A stretch of DNA of 64,000 bases from contig NZ_NXGB01000009.1 of assembly GCF_002850605.1 (NCBI RefSeq), forward strand, positions 1 through 64,000, given 5' to 3'. Made by a program: the position numbers and the translations under genes. This stretch comes from Pasteurella oralis (GTDB lineage Bacteria > Pseudomonadota > Gammaproteobacteria > Enterobacterales > Pasteurellaceae). The notes beneath the pieces were generated by a model, which did no database searches, had not been told where the DNA came from, and saw only the letters and a program-made list of their open reading frames with translations. This document shows positions 38,187-46,172 of this stretch, in pieces; the first letter of the stretch is position 1; every line of letters starts with the position of its first letter.

Positions 38187-39098
38187 TTATTTCTCCAACG
38201 GCCATAACCAAGCGGCACCGCGCACACCACTAGAATCACCATGTAACGCTTTACGAATTGGCGTATGGAACTCTTTACCAAAAATGTAATTTGGCATTAA
38301 TTTTGGTACATTCGTATAAAGCCGATCGATATTACACACCCCACCAGCGAATACAATAACATCAGGATCCAGCATATTGACATAAGCCGATAACGCTTTG
38401 GCTAAACGACGTTCGTAAGCCTGAATTGATTGCTCGGCGAGCACATCCCCCTGTTCAGAAAGAGCAACAATCTCATTCCCTTTTAAACGCTGACCAGAAC
38501 GACGTTCATAGTCATCGCATAACCCCGTACCAGAAACAAACTGCTCAACACAACCATAATGCCCACAATAGCATTGATTATGACGTGCAACTTCTCGTTC
38601 TTCTTCATCCATCCAAGGTAACTGGTTGTGCCCCCATTCACCACCAATACCGTTACCTCCATTATGAGGTTTACCATTAATCGCAATACCTGAACCAGAA
38701 CCTGTACCTAAAATCAACGCGAGTACCACTTCATATCCGGCTCCTGCACCATCAGTGGCTTCAGATACGGTCATACAGTTTGCATCATTGGCAATACGTA
38801 CTTCTCGACTTAATAAACGACACAAATCTTTATCTAACGCTTGCCCATTTAGCCAAACCGAATTGGCATTTTTCACTTTATGGCTAAAAGGTGAAATCGT
38901 TCCTGGAATACCAATACCCACCGTACCCATTTGTCCTGTAGCTTGTTCTGCATCATCAACTAGTCCTTTAATTGCTGCCAATGTTTCTTCATATGAACCT
39001 CTTGGTGTTGGCACACGTTTTCTAAACAGTTCCTTTCCATCATTAGAAAGTGCAATCACTTCAATTTTTGTCCCACCTAAATCAATGCCAATACGCAT
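38187..39098 (-). CDS. mak: ROK-family fructokinase
   Basis: 303 aa from the ATG at 39098 (GAGGTGG upstream; a GTG start six bases earlier lies inside that site). It closely follows E. coli Mak in motif and length: [14 protein letters not shown] phosphate motif, [12 protein letters not shown], and zinc-binding [12 protein letters not shown], ending [12 protein letters not shown]. It phosphorylates fructose, and in Mak also mannose, to the 6-phosphate. It is upstream of the lyxose/mannose isomerase on the same strand with 57 bases between. Confidence 0.88.
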   Translation of the reverse strand: MRIGIDLGGTKIEVIALSNDGKELFRKRVPTPRGSYEETLAAIKGLVDDAEQATGQMGTVGIGIPGTISPFSHKVKNANSVWLNGQALDKDLCRLLSREVRIANDANCMTVSEATDGAGAGYEVVLALILGTGSGSGIAINGKPHNGGNGIGGEWGHNQLPWMDEEEREVARHNQCYCGHYGCVEQFVSGTGLCDDYERRSGQRLKGNEIVALSEQGDVLAEQSIQAYERRLAKALSAYVNMLDPDVIVFAGGVCNIDRLYTNVPKLMPNYIFGKEFHTPIRKALHGDSSGVRGAAWLWPLEK

Positions 39099-39185
39099 AG
39101 CCACCTCATAATGTTAATTTTGTGAATTGATGAATATTATTTCAGAACGAAATTATATATACTTTAGAAATTCTTTGTGTCATAA

Positions 39186-39917
39186 ATGAGTCCAGCCATG
39201 CAACAAAATACGTCTATTCTTGTTATTGATGATGATGTTCAAATTTGTGAACTGCTTACCGATATTTTCGAAGAGCATGGTTATGCTGTTGTCAGTGCAC
39301 AAACAGGCAAACAAGCATTAAGTTTGCTGCAATCTGGCGCCCATTTTTCTCTTATTTTTCTGGATTTAATTCTGCCTGACGTGAACGGTTTAGTCCTATT
39401 ACAAAGTTTAAAAACAATGACGTCAGCACCTGTCATCATGTTAAGTGGGCTAGACTCTGAATCTGATATTGTGGTAGGTTTAGAAATGGGTGCCGATGAC
39501 TACATTCCAAAACCATTTTATCCTCGTGTAGTAGTTGCAAGAGCAAAAGTAGTTTTACGCCGCCATCAACCACAACCTTTTATTGCAAGTAATATCCACC
39601 AAGGACTCACCTTTAATCACTGGATCCTTGATACTGAAAATCATAAACTTTATACCCCACAAAAACAGGAAGTAGAACTAACTCAAGGTGAATATACCTT
39701 GCTATATGCACTAATTGCTAATGCACAAAAAGTCCTTTCTCGCCAAAAGTTACTCGAACTCACTCACAGTGAAAGCTTAGAAATTTTCGATCGCACTATC
39801 GATGTTTTAATTATGCGCTTACGTAAAAAAATCGAGCCTAATCCCAAAGCGCCTACTTATATTCAAACTGTACGTGGTACTGGTTATTTATTTTCTGCTG
39901 CTGTTGAACGCTGTTAA
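39186..39917 (+). CDS. OmpR-family response regulator without adjacent kinase
   Basis: 243 aa. The receiver domain has the acidic pocket VIDDDV, phosphoacceptor Asp60 (FLDLILPD) and Lys109 (IPKPF). The C-terminal winged helix ends with the TYIQTVRGTGYLF motif of OmpR/PhoB regulators. No histidine kinase is next to it; the nearest is the hybrid kinase at 46173. Start could also be the ATG at 39198. It is divergent from mak across 87 bases, where it might act. Confidence 0.85.
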   Translation: MSPAMQQNTSILVIDDDVQICELLTDIFEEHGYAVVSAQTGKQALSLLQSGAHFSLIFLDLILPDVNGLVLLQSLKTMTSAPVIMLSGLDSESDIVVGLEMGADDYIPKPFYPRVVVARAKVVLRRHQPQPFIASNIHQGLTFNHWILDTENHKLYTPQKQEVELTQGEYTLLYALIANAQKVLSRQKLLELTHSESLEIFDRTIDVLIMRLRKKIEPNPKAPTYIQTVRGTGYLFSAAVERC

Positions 39918-40091
39918 TTTATCTAATTAACTAGAATTCTACCACTTTTAATATAAAATCAATAAGTAAAGCACCTTTCCTCTTAGTGACAACTCATTGC
40001 TATAGACCAAATGGAAGGATTTCACCTTCCATTATATTTCGAATTACTTCGATAACGTCTATCTCTCAAATAAAACTCAATTTTTTCATAT

Positions 40092-40129
40092 AATTCCCCC
40101 CTTTCTGAAAAAAGAAAGAGGGGGAAATT
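40092..40129. terminator. Hairpin between the response regulator and the ABC operon
   Basis: TTCCCCCC-TTTCT pairs with AGAAAGAGGGGGAA with one bulged base around an A-rich loop. It lies between convergent genes. The T-runs are weak, so efficiency is uncertain. A second stem, AATGGAAGG/CCTTCCATT, lies at 40010-40033. Confidence 0.5.
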
Positions 40130-40132
40130 CAA

Positions 40133-41062
40133 TTACTTAACAGTCCAACCTTTGTAATCTTTGATGTTATCACGAGTAATTAAATGTACTGGGATTAACA
40201 CAGGATCTTTCGGGGCTGGTTTGCCTTGTAAAATATCATAACCAATTTTCACTGCTTCTGCCGCCATTACTTGTGGATCCTGAGCTGGCGTACCGCGGAA
40301 TAAACTGTCTGATAATTTCAATGCTTCTTCACCATCTGGCGAACCATCCACACCCATAATGAAGAATTCACTACGCTGCGCCTGTTTTGCAGCTAAATCT
40401 GCACCAATCGCAGTTGGATCATTAATGGCAAATACCGCATCAATTTTCGGATGTGCAATTAATAATGAGGTCATCACTTCTAAACCACCTTCACGACTAC
40501 CTTTTGCATTTTGGTTATGTGATAACACTTTGATATCACTATGTTTTGCAAATACATCTTGGCAACCTTGTACACGATCTTGTACTGCAGATACTGGTGG
40601 TCCATTAATAATGACGACATTCCCTTTACCATTTAATTTTTCAACGATAGTCTGGCAAGCAATTTCTCCTGCTTGGTAGTTATTTGAAGTCACTGTTGCA
40701 TTCGCACCATCAGCCGCGACGTCAACCGCGACTACTACGATACCCGCATCACGTGCACGCTGTACTGCGGGTCCAATTCCTTTAGAATCTGCCGCATTAA
40801 GAATAATCATATCCGCTTTTGCCGCAATGAAGTTATCAATTTGTGCAACTTGTTGACCTAAATCATAACCACTTGATACAGAAACAACGTTCACTTTATC
40901 ACCTGCTAATTCTTTGGCTTTTAATTCAGCTCCTTTCGCAATTTGCACGAAGAAGGGATTAGCCAAATCGCCCACTGTAACACCGATAGATTTTAATTCT
41001 TTTGCTTGCGCAAAAGGTGCGACTGCTAACATTAAAGATACTGCTAAAGTTTTTAATTTCAT
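40133..41062 (-). CDS. Ribose-type ABC transporter, periplasmic sugar-binding protein
   Basis: 309 aa. A signal peptide (MKLKTLAVSLMLAVAPFAQA) is followed by a periplasmic-binding type I fold: VTVGDLANPFFVQIAKGAE, DMIILNAADSKGI, VAVDVAADGANATVTSNNYQAG and AINDPTAIGADLAA. It belongs to the RbsB-like CUT2 group. The ligand is not assignable from sequence; ribose, fructose or another simple sugar is possible, and nearby mak and isomerase would suit a hexose. It is last in the A-C-B operon. Confidence 0.85.
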   Translation of the reverse strand: MKLKTLAVSLMLAVAPFAQAKELKSIGVTVGDLANPFFVQIAKGAELKAKELAGDKVNVVSVSSGYDLGQQVAQIDNFIAAKADMIILNAADSKGIGPAVQRARDAGIVVVAVDVAADGANATVTSNNYQAGEIACQTIVEKLNGKGNVVIINGPPVSAVQDRVQGCQDVFAKHSDIKVLSHNQNAKGSREGGLEVMTSLLIAHPKIDAVFAINDPTAIGADLAAKQAQRSEFFIMGVDGSPDGEEALKLSDSLFRGTPAQDPQVMAAEAVKIGYDILQGKPAPKDPVLIPVHLITRDNIKDYKGWTVK

Positions 41063-41087
41063 TACAATTTCTCCTATAAAGTGGATA

Positions 41088-42059
41088 TTAAACTGAACGA
41101 GTACGGTATTTATCGATTAATACAGCAACGATGATTACCCCACCTTTAATAACGAGTTGCCAGAAATAAGACACGCCCATTAACGTCATACCATTATTTA
41201 AGGTGGCAATAATCAACGCACCGATGAGCGTACCTGTAATTGTACCGATACCGCCCACAAAACTTGTGCCGCCTAAAATAACAGCTGCAATTGCATCAAG
41301 TTCATAACCAACACCAAGGTTACCGTTAGCACTGTATAAACGTGATGCACTCATTACGCCACCAAGCCCAGATAACAAACCACTGGTTGCGTAAACAAAA
41401 ATTAATACTAAAGACACTTTAATACCCGTTAAGCGAGCAGCTTGTAAGTTACCGCCTACGGCATAAATATGCGTACCCAATGTAGTACGACGCAAAATAA
41501 ACCAACATACTGCAATAACAGCAAAGGCAATAATCACTAACCAAGGAATGGAGCCAAGATAACCATTACCGATCCAGCTAAATGAAATTTTTGAGTTAAT
41601 CACTGTGGTGCCATCTGCGACTAGATATGCAGCGCCACGCAGAGCAGTATAAGTTCCTAGTGTCACAATAAAAGGAGGTAGCCCAGCGTAAGCAACGAGC
41701 AAACCATTAAATACGCCCATACCAAGACCAGCAAGCAAGGCAAGTGGTACAGCAAATTCAGCTAAAGCTGGGTTAAGTGAAGTCACTAAACCAATTACAG
41801 CGGTTACACCAAGAATAGAACCAACAGAAAGATCGATCCCTCCAGTTAAAATAACAAATGTCATCCCTGCCGCTAATACAATATTAATTGACGCTTGCCG
41901 TGTAATATTCAACATATTGGCTTCGGTCATAAAATTTGGTGCGACAAAAGAGAAAATAATGACGATTAAAATTAAAATCGGCAAAATCCCCATTGCTTGC
42001 ATTGCATCCGCAATTGCAATCTTTTTAAAACCTGCTTTGGCTGGTTGTGCTGTTCCCAT
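41088..42059 (-). CDS. Ribose-type ABC transporter permease
   Basis: 323 aa, RbsC family, with about eight to ten membrane segments. The motif ILTGGIDLSVGSILG and the cytoplasmic EAA-like loop GTHIYAVGGNLQAARLTGIKVS are typical. It pairs with the ATPase upstream (40-base gap) and the binding protein downstream (25 bases). Confidence 0.88.
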   Translation of the reverse strand: MGTAQPAKAGFKKIAIADAMQAMGILPILILIVIIFSFVAPNFMTEANMLNITRQASINIVLAAGMTFVILTGGIDLSVGSILGVTAVIGLVTSLNPALAEFAVPLALLAGLGMGVFNGLLVAYAGLPPFIVTLGTYTALRGAAYLVADGTTVINSKISFSWIGNGYLGSIPWLVIIAFAVIAVCWFILRRTTLGTHIYAVGGNLQAARLTGIKVSLVLIFVYATSGLLSGLGGVMSASRLYSANGNLGVGYELDAIAAVILGGTSFVGGIGTITGTLIGALIIATLNNGMTLMGVSYFWQLVIKGGVIIVAVLIDKYRTRSV

Positions 42060-42099
42060 TTTTACCTCTCCTCAATTTTTAATTCTTTTTAATCTGATT

Positions 42100-43620
42100 C
42101 TATGATTCTGCACCACAAGCAAATGCCATAATGCGTTCTTGATTGATTTCATCGCCTGTTAACTCACCTACCGTATAGCCTTCGCGCATAACATATACAC
42201 GGTCGCTCATACCCACAATTTCTGGCAACTCACTAGAAATCATCAAAATTGCGACACCTTGTTTTGCCATGTCAATCATCATGCGATAAATTTCACTTTT
42301 TGCGCCGACATCAACACCACGGGTTGGCTCATCCATAATAAACAATTTCGGCTGAATTGCCGCCCAACGAGAAAGCAACACTTTTTGCTGGTTTCCCCCA
42401 GATAAACCACTTACATTGACATTCGCACTTGGCACCCGCATTTTTAATCCTTCAATCGCTTCTTGCGTGGCTTGTTTACCTTTTGCCTGATTAATCACTA
42501 ACATCGTAGCATCACGCTCAATGGTCGCCATCGTGACATTCTTCAAAATATTTAAATCAAGAAACAAACCTTCTTCTTTACGATTTTCAGGTAACAAAGC
42601 GACATGGTGTGCAATAGCATCACGCGGCGAGTGGAAACTGATTTCACCACCACTTAAATAAATTTTACCGTGAGTTGCTTGTTTTACCCCAAATAATAAA
42701 TGTGCCAGCTCAGAACGTCCCGCCCCCACTAAACCAGACAAACCAATAATTTCTCCAGCCCTTACTACTAAGGAAGCATCTTTGACTTTATTACCATCAG
42801 ACAAGTGTTCGACACGTAACACTTCTTCACCAGCAGGTACAGTTTCTTTATTAAATAAATCCGTCAGTGGACGCCCTACCATCATCTGTACCAACGTCGC
42901 CGAATCTAAGTTATCGCGGGTCAATGAACCTACATATTTCCCATCGCGCAATACACTAACACGATCTGCTAATTCATAAATTTCTGCCATTCGATGACTG
43001 ATATAAATAATCGCCATCCCCTCATCACGTAATTTTTTCACTAATTCAAATAAACGCTCAGTTTCACGTGAAGAAAGCGCTGCAGTTGGCTCATCCATTA
43101 CTAAAATACGACTATTACGATGCAATGCACGTGCAATTTCGACTTGTTGTTGCTCAGCAATGGTTAACGAAGAAACTTTTTGTGTTGCAGAAAATTGTGC
43201 GCCTAATCGATCCAATACTTCTTGTGACTCTTCAGCCATAGTTTTACGATCTAAACCAAACAGATTTTTAATTTCACGTCCAAGAAAAATATTTTCAGCG
43301 ACCGTTAAATTAGGGGAAAGGTGAATTTCTTGATAGATTAACGTAATCCCTGCTTTAATTGCATCCTTAGGTGAAGAAATAGAAAAATGCTCACCATCAA
43401 TGAGAATCTCACCAGCAGACGAAGTATAAGCGCCAGCAAGAATTTTCATCAGTGTACTTTTACCTGCCCCATTCTCTCCCATCAATGCATGAATTTCACC
43501 ACGATAAATAGACAAATCCACATTTTGTAAGGCATAAAAAGTACCAAATCGTTTGGCAATGCCTTTCATTTCCAGTAGAGGGCGAACAGGCGAATCAGAA
43601 CTAACTTGTGCCATCTTCAT
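42100..43620 (-). CDS. Ribose-type ABC transporter, double ATPase subunit
   Basis: 506 aa with two ABC domains, RbsA/CUT2 type. The first has Walker [27 protein letters not shown] and [10 protein letters not shown]. The second has the variant Walker A VGAGRSEL, signature [14 protein letters not shown] and [25 protein letters not shown] precedes the ATG at 43620; MAQ at 43614 is an alternative. It is the first gene of the leftward operon. Confidence 0.9.
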   Translation of the reverse strand: MKMAQVSSDSPVRPLLEMKGIAKRFGTFYALQNVDLSIYRGEIHALMGENGAGKSTLMKILAGAYTSSAGEILIDGEHFSISSPKDAIKAGITLIYQEIHLSPNLTVAENIFLGREIKNLFGLDRKTMAEESQEVLDRLGAQFSATQKVSSLTIAEQQQVEIARALHRNSRILVMDEPTAALSSRETERLFELVKKLRDEGMAIIYISHRMAEIYELADRVSVLRDGKYVGSLTRDNLDSATLVQMMVGRPLTDLFNKETVPAGEEVLRVEHLSDGNKVKDASLVVRAGEIIGLSGLVGAGRSELAHLLFGVKQATHGKIYLSGGEISFHSPRDAIAHHVALLPENRKEEGLFLDLNILKNVTMATIERDATMLVINQAKGKQATQEAIEGLKMRVPSANVNVSGLSGGNQQKVLLSRWAAIQPKLFIMDEPTRGVDVGAKSEIYRMMIDMAKQGVAILMISSELPEIVGMSDRVYVMREGYTVGELTGDEINQERIMAFACGAES

Positions 43621-43923
43621 AAATCCCTTTTCAAATTAAACATAGTTTGCATTTAAGCACAGCAATATGAATGAAAAATGTTGAATCTCATTCATAATTG
43701 TCATAATTCTCAGTTTTTCTCAATTTTGCGAAAGGGATCACGAAATTCGCACAAAAACGACCGCACTTTACTCCAATATTAATGCAACATAACACTGCTC
43801 AAACTTTAATTAAAAGATGAATTATTTACTCTTTGTTAAAACAGAATCAATATTTCGTCTATTTATCTATTTATTAGAAAAGATATAATGCCCTTATATG
43901 TTGAACAGAGAGGGAATAAAAGA
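43621..43923. other. 303-base divergent intergenic region, ABC operon / pirin
   Basis: No gene is visible. It contains a USS at 43760 and a weak CRP-like match (TGCGA-N6-TCACG near 43727-43742) upstream of the ABC operon. Promoters for both directions must lie here, but I cannot place them firmly. Confidence 0.4.
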
Positions 43924-44640
43924 ATGAAAACGGTATATCACGCAGCAAACAGTCGTGGCAACGCAGATCACGGTTGGTTAAAAAGCAGACACACTTTTAG
44001 CTTTGCGCATTATTATGATCCAACTCGAGTTCATTTTGGCGCGTTACGAGTCATCAACGATGATTTTGTTGAAGGTGGCATGGGCTTTGGTACTCATCCT
44101 CACGATAATATGGAGATTATTTCTATTCCATTGAGTGGTGATTTAGCACATAAAGACAGTATGGGCAATGGAAGTGTGATCCGTCATGGCGATATTCAAG
44201 TCATGTCTGCTGGGACAGGCATTACGCACAGTGAAATGAACCCTAACCCAGATAAGCCTGTGCAATTTTTACAAATTTGGGTCTTTCCAAATAAACGTGA
44301 TGTGGAACCACGCTACCAACAAATTACGATTGCAAACACACAAAAACCAAATGATTTCCAACAAATCTTATCGCCTAATCCAGAAGATGAGGGGGTTTGG
44401 ATTCATCAAGATGCTTGGTTTTCACTTGCCAAATTTGATCAAGGTGTTGCTAAAAACTATGCACTACACAAAACAGGCAATGGTGTGTACGCTTTTGTGA
44501 TAAAAGGGAATGCGAATATTGGTGGTATTGAGTTAAACCAACGTGATGGTTTAGGGCTATGGGATACAGACAGTATTGATATCATTGCCACAAGCGATGC
44601 AGAAGTTTTGCTGATGGAAGTACCAATGGCGGTCGAATAA
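43924..44640 (+). CDS. Pirin-family cupin protein (YhhW-type quercetinase-like)
   Basis: 238 aa from the ATG at 43924; twelve extra in-frame codons upstream lack a ribosome site. It carries the pirin N-terminal HTFSFAHYYDP, metal ligands in THPHDNMEIISIPLSG and VMSAGTGITHSEMNPN, and a matching C-terminal cupin half. E. coli YhhW shows quercetin 2,3-dioxygenase activity in vitro, but the physiological role is unknown. Single gene with its own terminator. Confidence 0.85.
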   Translation: MKTVYHAANSRGNADHGWLKSRHTFSFAHYYDPTRVHFGALRVINDDFVEGGMGFGTHPHDNMEIISIPLSGDLAHKDSMGNGSVIRHGDIQVMSAGTGITHSEMNPNPDKPVQFLQIWVFPNKRDVEPRYQQITIANTQKPNDFQQILSPNPEDEGVWIHQDAWFSLAKFDQGVAKNYALHKTGNGVYAFVIKGNANIGGIELNQRDGLGLWDTDSIDIIATSDAEVLLMEVPMAVE

Positions 44641-44654
44641 TTCCCTATCACAAG

Positions 44655-44687
44655 TAAAAAAACCTGAGGCAATCCTCAGTTTTTTTT
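44655..44687 (+). terminator. Terminator after the pirin gene
   Basis: CTGAGG and CCTCAG pair around CAAT and are extended by A/T pairs, with seven T at the 3' side. Confidence 0.88.
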
Positions 44688-44750
44688 ATGCCAAAATGAA
44701 TTAGTACTAATTTTAGTTCAAAATAACAAATCTTATTATAAACATTCACT

Positions 44751-44764
44751 TTGATCTACATCAA
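44751..44764. promoter_or_regulatory. hmp: FNR-box upstream of hmp
   Basis: TTGATCTACATCAA matches the FNR consensus TTGAT-N4-ATCAA exactly. It lies 116 bases upstream of the hmp start. FNR repression of hmp is known in E. coli; here either repression or activation is possible. Confidence 0.7.
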
Positions 44765-44840
44765 AAACACTATTTATATACATCTAATGAGGTATAGCAA
44801 GCTATTACCTAGTTTATGTAAATTGAGCAAAAAATAAATC

Positions 44841-44855
44841 TGAGTAAATTACTCA
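44841..44855. promoter_or_regulatory. hmp: Palindrome just upstream of the hmp ribosome site
   Basis: TGAGTAA-A-TTACTCA is a perfect 15-base palindrome with an odd centre. The wider AATTGAG (44821) and CTCAATT (44852) also pair. It ends 24 bases before the ATG and could be an operator or an mRNA stem. No regulator is identified. Confidence 0.45.
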
Positions 44856-44879
44856 ATTATTAATAACAAGGAAGAAAAA

Positions 44880-46034
44880 ATGTTAGATCAACAAACTCGT
44901 GACATTATCAAAGCGACAATTCCTGTTTTAGAACAACATGGCACAACCATTACTAAAACCTTTTATCACAATATGTTTAGTGCCCATCCTGAGCTATTAA
45001 ACGTCTTTAATAAAACTAACCAAACACAAGGTCGCCAACCAATGGCGCTCGCCAGTACTGTTTTAGCTGCCGCAAAACATATTGATAATCTGGCTGCAAT
45101 TTTGCCTAATGTGATGCAAATCGGGCATAAGCACCGAGCGCTAGAAATTAAAGCAGAACATTATCCCATTGTTGGTGAAAATTTACTTAAAGCGATTAAA
45201 GAAGTATTAGGTGAGGCCGCCACACCCGCAATTATTGATGCTTGGGCAAAAGCTTATGGGGTGATTGCAGATGTCTTTATTCAAGTTGAGCAAACAATGT
45301 ATGATGCTGCGGCATGGGAAGGTTATAAGCCTTTTAAAGTCGTAGCTAAACGTGCTGTTTCTGATCAAATCACAGAATTTACTATACAAGCTGATTTCCC
45401 ACTACCAATAGTCAAAGCAGGGCAATATATTACTGTACGCGTACAACCTGAAGGTGAAACCAATACAGCATGGCGCCATTATTCGCTCTGTTCAACGGAC
45501 ACTAATAATGGTTTAAAATTTGCCGTAAAACGTGAAGGTGTAGGTGAACAAAAAGGCTTAGTTTCACATTATTTACATGATCATGTACAAGTGGGTGATA
45601 AATTAGATTTTACCGCCCCAGCTGGAGATTTCTTATTAGCACAAAGCGATAAACCACTTGTTTTAATTAGTGGTGGCGTTGGTATTACCCCATTATTAGC
45701 TATGTTAGAACAACAAGTGAATACGAATGATCAACGTGAAATTCATTGGATTCATTCTTGCCGTAACCGCGAAAACCATGCTTTCAAAGCAGAAGTTGAC
45801 ACTTTAATTAACAAAGCAAGGCATGCTCAAAATCATGTAATTTATACTGCACAACAAGCGCGTATTGATGCAAACTTCATTGCTAAACATATTCCACAAG
45901 GTGCTGACGTATATGTTTGTGGCACTATTAGTTTTATGGAAAGTATGATTGATTTATTAAAACAACAAGGTTGGCATGAGAATGATATCCACTTTGAGCC
46001 GTTTGGACCAAAAATGAGTGTTGTCACTGTTTAA
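44880..46034 (+). CDS. hmp: Flavohaemoprotein (nitric oxide dioxygenase)
   Basis: 384 aa, slightly shorter than E. coli Hmp (396). Globin domain 1-138 with Tyr29, Gln53 and proximal His85 (IGHKHRAL). The FAD domain follows with WRHYSLCS. The NAD domain has [12 protein letters not shown] and ends [13 protein letters not shown]. It oxidises nitric oxide to nitrate in the cytoplasm, giving resistance to host NO. Single gene with GGAAG ribosome site and a terminator downstream; an FNR box lies upstream. Confidence 0.95.
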   Translation: MLDQQTRDIIKATIPVLEQHGTTITKTFYHNMFSAHPELLNVFNKTNQTQGRQPMALASTVLAAAKHIDNLAAILPNVMQIGHKHRALEIKAEHYPIVGENLLKAIKEVLGEAATPAIIDAWAKAYGVIADVFIQVEQTMYDAAAWEGYKPFKVVAKRAVSDQITEFTIQADFPLPIVKAGQYITVRVQPEGETNTAWRHYSLCSTDTNNGLKFAVKREGVGEQKGLVSHYLHDHVQVGDKLDFTAPAGDFLLAQSDKPLVLISGGVGITPLLAMLEQQVNTNDQREIHWIHSCRNRENHAFKAEVDTLINKARHAQNHVIYTAQQARIDANFIAKHIPQGADVYVCGTISFMESMIDLLKQQGWHENDIHFEPFGPKMSVVTV

Positions 46035-46045
46035 CCACATTCCCT

Positions 46046-46077
46046 CGACCTACTTTAATGTTAAGTAGGTCGTTTCT
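46046..46077 (+). terminator. Terminator after hmp
   Basis: CGACCTACTT and AAGTAGGTCG pair around a 7-base loop, followed by TTTCTTAG. Confidence 0.8.
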
Positions 46078-46172
46078 TAGCATAAAAAACACAATTCAAT
46101 TCATATTTATCATTTTTTTTCCGCCATTTATGCTTAAAATAGTGACTATCTAACTCAAGTGCGGTCTACATA

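Noticed and set aside
40010-40033. Stem AATGGAAGG/CCTTCCATT as a terminator of the response regulator
   Set aside because: No T-run follows and it is about 90 bases past the stop; noted only inside the neighbouring hairpin entry.
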